From contig CBIFVZ010000103.1 of the NCBI GenBank assembly GCA_966185765.1, positions 1-10,555 of the forward strand: a DNA stretch of 10,555 nucleotides, given 5' to 3'. The position numbers and the translations under genes are program-made. Below, one piece after another: positions 6,651-10,555 of the stretch. The number at the start of each line of letters is the position of its first letter. The first letter of the stretch is position 1. Below the pieces are notes generated by a model that saw nothing but the letters and a program-made list of their open reading frames with translations, was not told the DNA's origin and searched no databases. Origin of the DNA: CBIFVZ01 sp966185765 (GTDB lineage: Bacteria > Pseudomonadota > Gammaproteobacteria > Enterobacterales > Enterobacteriaceae).

Positions 6651-7243
6651 TTGAATTTATCTACCCTCATACTCACCTTGTCGCAGGTGTGGACGAAGTC
6701 GGGCGTGGGCCGCTGGTTGGTGCCGTTGTGACGGCTGCCGTCATTCTCGACCCCGCTCGCCCTGTTGCCGGTCTGGCAGATTCAAAAAAGCTTAGCGAAA
6801 AACGCCGCCTGGCGTTGTATGACGAAATTCGTGATAAAGCGCTGAGCTGGAGCCTGGGACGCGCTGAACCACACGAAATTGACGAGTTGAATATTTTGCA
6901 CGCTACCATGCTCGCCATGCAGCGCGCGGTAGCGGGCCTGCATATAGCACCGGAATATGTGCTGATTGATGGCAACCGCTGCCCGGCACTTGCTATGCCA
7001 AGCATGGCAGTGGTCAAGGGCGATAGCCGTGTGCAGGAAATCAGCGCGGCGTCTATTCTGGCGAAAGTGACCCGCGATCGGGAAATGGCAGAGCTGGATA
7101 GGCACTTTCCGCAATATGGCTTTGCGCAGCACAAAGGTTATCCAACGGCGCTGCATCTGGAAAGGCTTGTTGAGCACGGTGCCACCGAGCACCATCGCCG
7201 CAGCTTTGGCCCGGTGAAGCGTGCGCTGGGTCTGGTCTCCTGA
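6647..7243 (+). CDS. rnhB: RnhB, ribonuclease HII
   Basis: RnhB cuts RNA in RNA-DNA hybrids and nicks 5' of single ribonucleotides left in DNA, starting ribonucleotide excision repair. The 198-residue length equals that of E. coli RNase HII. The type 2 RNase H signature VDEVGRGPLVGAVV is at the N-terminus with metal ligands D16 and E17; the remaining acidic residues are D108 (LIDGNRC) and D126 (KGDSRV). The SAASILAKVTRD and QYGFAQHKGYPT motifs are also present. The start overlaps the lpxB stop by four nt (ATGA), so translation is probably coupled. A DNA repair enzyme at the end of a lipid A cluster is the known enterobacterial arrangement and leads into dnaE 21 nt downstream. Confidence 0.98.
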   Translation: MIEFIYPHTHLVAGVDEVGRGPLVGAVVTAAVILDPARPVAGLADSKKLSEKRRLALYDEIRDKALSWSLGRAEPHEIDELNILHATMLAMQRAVAGLHIAPEYVLIDGNRCPALAMPSMAVVKGDSRVQEISAASILAKVTRDREMAELDRHFPQYGFAQHKGYPTALHLERLVEHGATEHHRRSFGPVKRALGLVS

Positions 7244-7264
7244 CGTTTAACATCGGGAAGCGAA

Positions 7265-10200
7265 ATGGCTGAACCACGTTTTATCCATCTGCGGATACAC
7301 AGCGACTATTCCATGATTGACGGGCTGGCCAAAGTTGGTCCGCTGGTCAAAAAGGCTGCGTCTCTTGAGATGCCAGCGATGGCTATCACGGACTTTACCA
7401 ACCTCTGCGGCCTGGTCAAATTCTATGGCGGCGCACATGGCGCAGGCATTAAACCCATCATCGGCGCTGATTTTCAGATGCTCAGCGAAGCGCTGGGTGA
7501 TGAATACTGCCACGTTACTGTGCTCGCGATGAACAACGTGGGTTATCAGAACCTGACATTACTGATTTCCCGTGCTTATCAGCGTGGCTACGGCGCGGCA
7601 GGCCCGTGGATTGACCGTGAATGGCTGGCCGAGCTTAACGAAGGGCTTATCCTGCTTTCCGGCGCGCGTATGGGGGATGTGGGCAAGAGCCTGCTGCGCG
7701 GCAATGCGGCGCTGGTCGAACAGTGCGTGGCCTTCTATGAAGAGTATTTCCCGGACCGATATTACCTGGAGCTTATCCGAACGGGTCGTCAGGATGAAGA
7801 GCGCTATCTGCATGCAGCCGTTGAACTGGCAGAACAGCGCGGCTTGCCGGTCGTGGCTACCAACGATGTCTGTTTTCTGGTTGCTGATGACTTTGATGCT
7901 CACGAAATTCGTGTCGCTATTCATGATGGTTTTACCCTCGACGATCCGAAACGCCCGCGCAACTATTCGGCGCAGCAGTATCTGCGTAGCGAAGATGAGA
8001 TGTGTGAGCTGTTTGCGGATCTGCCGGAGGCGCTGGAAAATAGCGTCGAAATCGCCAGACGTTGCAATGTAACAGTACGTCTGGGCGAATACTTCCTGCC
8101 CCAGTTCCCGACAGGCGATATGACCACCGAAGACTTCCTGGTGAAAAAATCCAGAGAAGGTCTTGAGGAGCGTCTGGCGTTTTTATTCCCCGACCCGCAA
8201 GTGCGGGCGGAACGCCGCCCTGAATATGACGCGCGTCTGGAGATTGAGCTTCAGGTTATCAACCAGATGGGCTTCCCGGGTTACTTCCTTATCGTAATGG
8301 AATTTATCCAGTGGTCGAAAGATAACGGCGTGCCGGTCGGACCGGGACGCGGTTCCGGTGCCGGTTCACTGGTGGCCTATGCGCTTAAAATCACCGACCT
8401 CGACCCGCTGGAATTTGACCTGCTGTTCGAACGTTTCCTGAACCCGGAACGTGTGTCGATGCCTGACTTCGACGTTGACTTCTGTATGGAGAAACGCGAC
8501 CAGGTTATTGAACACGTGGCAGATATGTATGGCCGCGAGGCGGTATCGCAGATTATCACCTTCGGTACGATGGCCGCGAAAGCGGTTATTCGTGACGTGG
8601 GGCGCGTGCTGGGTCATCCATACGGCTTTGTTGACCGCATCTCCAAACTGGTGCCGCCTGACCCGGGCATGACGCTTGCAAAGGCGTTTGAGGCTGAACC
8701 GCAGCTGCCGGAAATCTATGAGGCAGACGAAGAGGTCAGGGCGCTTATCGATATGGCGCGCAAACTCGAAGGCGTTACGCGTAATGCCGGGAAGCATGCC
8801 GGTGGCGTGGTGATTGCGCCGACCAAAATTACCGACTTTGCCCCGCTCTATTGTGATGAAGCAGGCCAGCATCCGGTTACCCAGTTTGATAAGAACGATG
8901 TGGAATACGCAGGCCTGGTGAAGTTTGACTTCCTCGGGCTGCGTACGCTTACCATTATCAACTGGGCGCTGGAGATGATTAACGCCCGGCGTGCGAAGCA
9001 CGGCGAAGCGCCGCTGGATATCGCTGCTATTCCGCTGGATGACAAGAAAAGCTTCGACATGCTGCAACGCTCGGAAACCACCGCGGTATTCCAGCTTGAA
9101 TCGCGCGGCATGAAGGATTTGATTAAGCGTCTGCAGCCGGACTGCTTCGAAGATATGATTGCACTGGTGGCGCTGTTTCGCCCGGGGCCGCTGCAGTCGG
9201 GCATGGTGGATAACTTTATCGACCGTAAGCACGGGCGCGAAGAGATATCTTACCCGGATATCCAGTGGCAGCACGAGAGCCTCAAGCCGGTACTGGAGCC
9301 AACCTACGGCATCATCCTGTATCAGGAACAGGTGATGCAGATTGCCCAGGTATTGTCCGGCTATACGCTTGGCGGTGCAGATATGCTGCGCCGTGCAATG
9401 GGTAAGAAAAAGCCCGAAGAAATGGCCAAACAGCGTGGTACTTTCGAAGAAGGCGCGCGTAAAAATGGTATCGACGGTGAACTGGCGATAAAAATCTTCG
9501 ACCTGGTGGAGAAGTTTGCCGGTTACGGATTTAACAAATCGCACTCTGCTGCTTATGCGCTGGTGTCGTACCAGACGCTGTGGCTGAAAGCGCATTATCC
9601 GGCTGAATTCATGGCGGCGGTGATGACTGCCGATATGGATAACACCGAGAAAGTCGTCGGGCTGGTGGATGAGTGCTGGCGTATGGGGCTGAAAATCCTG
9701 CCACCGGATATTAACTCCGGTCTGTACCATTTCCACGTTAATGATGACGGTGAAATTGTTTACGGCATCGGGGCTATCAAGGGCGTCGGTGAAGGGCCGA
9801 TTGAAGCCATTATTGAAGCCCGTAATAATGGCGGCTATTTTCGCGAACTTTTCGATTTGTGCGCTCGCACGGATACGAAGAAAATCAATAAGCGCGTGAT
9901 GGAAAAACTCATCATGTCGGGGGCGTTTGACCGGCTTGGGCCGCACCGGGCCGCGTTGATGAACTCGCTTGCCGATGCGCTTAAAGCGGCCGATCAGCAT
10001 GCAAAAGCCGAGGCCATTGGCCAGGCAGATATGTTTGGTGTGTTGGCCGAAGAGCCGGAGCAGGTTGAGAAGTCGTACGCCAGTTGCCTGCCCTGGCCGG
10101 AGCAGGTAGTGCTTGATGGCGAGCGTGAAACGCTGGGGCTGTACCTGACCGGCCACCCGATTACGCAGTATCTGAAAGAAATTGAGCGCTACGTGGGTGG

Positions 10201-10555
10201 TATGCGCCTGAAAGATATGCACCCGACCGAGCGTGGTAAAATGACCACAGCGGCTGGTCTGGTGCTGGCCGCGCGCACGATGGTAACGAAGCGCGGCAAC
10301 CGTATCGGCATCTGTACGCTGGATGACCGCTCCGGGCGCCTTGAGGTGATGCTGTTTACCGAGGCGCTGGAGAAGTACCAGCATTTGCTGGAGAAAGACC
10401 GTATTCTGATCGTCAGCGGACAGGTCAGCTTTGATGACTTCAGCGGGGGCCTTAAAATGATGGCCCGCGAAGTGATGGACATCGACGAAGCGCGCGAAAA
10501 GTATGCTCGCGGGCTTGCTATCTCGCTGACGGACAGGCAAATTGATGACCAGCTT
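7265..10555 (+). CDS. dnaE: DnaE, DNA polymerase III alpha subunit (C-terminus cut by window edge)
   Basis: DnaE is the catalytic subunit of the replicative polymerase. The frame runs open for 1097 codons to the window edge; E. coli DnaE has 1160 residues, so about 63, including part of the tau-binding end, are missing. The order is as in family C polymerases: PHP domain (about 1-270), palm with GPGRGSGAGS (359-368, R362), and catalytic D401 and D403 (PDFDVDF) and D555 (KFDFLG). Then come the fingers, tandem helix-hairpin-helix, the clamp-binding motif QADMF (920-924) and an OB fold (about 964-1078). The PHP motif reads HLRIHSD, with Arg10 where active PHP domains have a second metal-binding His, as in E. 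coli, so the site is probably inactive. GGGA at 7255-7258 is the likely ribosome-binding site. Co-transcription with rnhB is likely given the 21-nt gap. Confidence 0.98.
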   Translation, partial: MAEPRFIHLRIHSDYSMIDGLAKVGPLVKKAASLEMPAMAITDFTNLCGLVKFYGGAHGAGIKPIIGADFQMLSEALGDEYCHVTVLAMNNVGYQNLTLLISRAYQRGYGAAGPWIDREWLAELNEGLILLSGARMGDVGKSLLRGNAALVEQCVAFYEEYFPDRYYLELIRTGRQDEERYLHAAVELAEQRGLPVVATNDVCFLVADDFDAHEIRVAIHDGFTLDDPKRPRNYSAQQYLRSEDEMCELFADLPEALENSVEIARRCNVTVRLGEYFLPQFPTGDMTTEDFLVKKSREGLEERLAFLFPDPQVRAERRPEYDARLEIELQVINQMGFPGYFLIVMEFIQWSKDNGVPVGPGRGSGAGSLVAYALKITDLDPLEFDLLFERFLNPERVSMPDFDVDFCMEKRDQVIEHVADMYGREAVSQIITFGTMAAKAVIRDVGRVLGHPYGFVDRISKLVPPDPGMTLAKAFEAEPQLPEIYEADEEVRALIDMARKLEGVTRNAGKHAGGVVIAPTKITDFAPLYCDEAGQHPVTQFDKNDVEYAGLVKFDFLGLRTLTIINWALEMINARRAKHGEAPLDIAAIPLDDKKSFDMLQRSETTAVFQLESRGMKDLIKRLQPDCFEDMIALVALFRPGPLQSGMVDNFIDRKHGREEISYPDIQWQHESLKPVLEPTYGIILYQEQVMQIAQVLSGYTLGGADMLRRAMGKKKPEEMAKQRGTFEEGARKNGIDGELAIKIFDLVEKFAGYGFNKSHSAAYALVSYQTLWLKAHYPAEFMAAVMTADMDNTEKVVGLVDECWRMGLKILPPDINSGLYHFHVNDDGEIVYGIGAIKGVGEGPIEAIIEARNNGGYFRELFDLCARTDTKKINKRVMEKLIMSGAFDRLGPHRAALMNSLADALKAADQHAKAEAIGQADMFGVLAEEPEQVEKSYASCLPWPEQVVLDGERETLGLYLTGHPITQYLKEIERYVGGMRLKDMHPTERGKMTTAAGLVLAARTMVTKRGNRIGICTLDDRSGRLEVMLFTEALEKYQHLLEKDRILIVSGQVSFDDFSGGLKMMAREVMDIDEAREKYARGLAISLTDRQIDDQL

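Noticed and set aside
8366..10540. A 724-codon open frame on the minus strand opposite dnaE
   Set aside because: It is in exact codon register with dnaE, so a stop on the minus strand needs TTA, CTA or TCA codons in dnaE, which are avoided there. Its start codon would be TTG near the window edge, and its product is rich in His, Phe and Arg with no recognisable domain. It is a codon-usage shadow, not a gene.

Overview
The window is a stretch of core chromosome from a gamma-proteobacterium of the Enterobacteriaceae. The proteins are close to those of Escherichia coli, with catalytic residues at identical numbers in BamA, LpxD, FabZ, LpxA, LpxB, RnhB and DnaE. BamA, Skp and LpxD nevertheless differ in length from the E. 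coli K-12 proteins as I remember them (801 vs 810, 164 vs 161 and 344 vs 341 residues). The source is therefore a related genus of the Enterobacter/Klebsiella/Citrobacter type rather than E. coli itself; I cannot name the genus from this sequence alone. No mobile element, CRISPR array, tRNA, rRNA or sign of horizontal transfer was seen.

Layout, all on the + strand: the last 18 codons of rseP (1-59), bamA (91-2496), skp (2611-3105), lpxD (3109-4143), fabZ (4254-4709), lpxA (4713-5501), lpxB (5502-6650), rnhB (6647-7243), and dnaE from 7265 to the window edge (first 1097 codons). Spacings are 31, 114, 3, 110, 3, 0, -4 and 21 nt. The cluster is thus nearly gapless except for two gaps of about 110 nt, before skp and before fabZ. 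Each of these gaps carries a perfect GC-rich inverted repeat and is followed by a gene with a non-ATG start.

The genes form an envelope-building operon joined to DNA replication and repair. RseP completes the sigma-E stress cascade. BamA inserts outer-membrane proteins and Skp escorts them across the periplasm. LpxA, LpxD and LpxB carry out the first acylation, the second acylation and the disaccharide-forming step of lipid A synthesis. FabZ uses the same (R)-3-hydroxyacyl-ACP pool for fatty acid elongation. RnhB removes ribonucleotides from DNA, and DnaE is the replicative polymerase subunit. The order matches the classical enterobacterial rseP-bamA-skp-lpxD-fabZ-lpxA-lpxB-rnhB-dnaE locus.

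I did not find an undescribed system. The points worth a second look are a shortened, cysteine-paired BamA loop 6 and an altered loop 7, the two intergenic hairpins, and the zero-spacing in-frame lpxA/lpxB junction.
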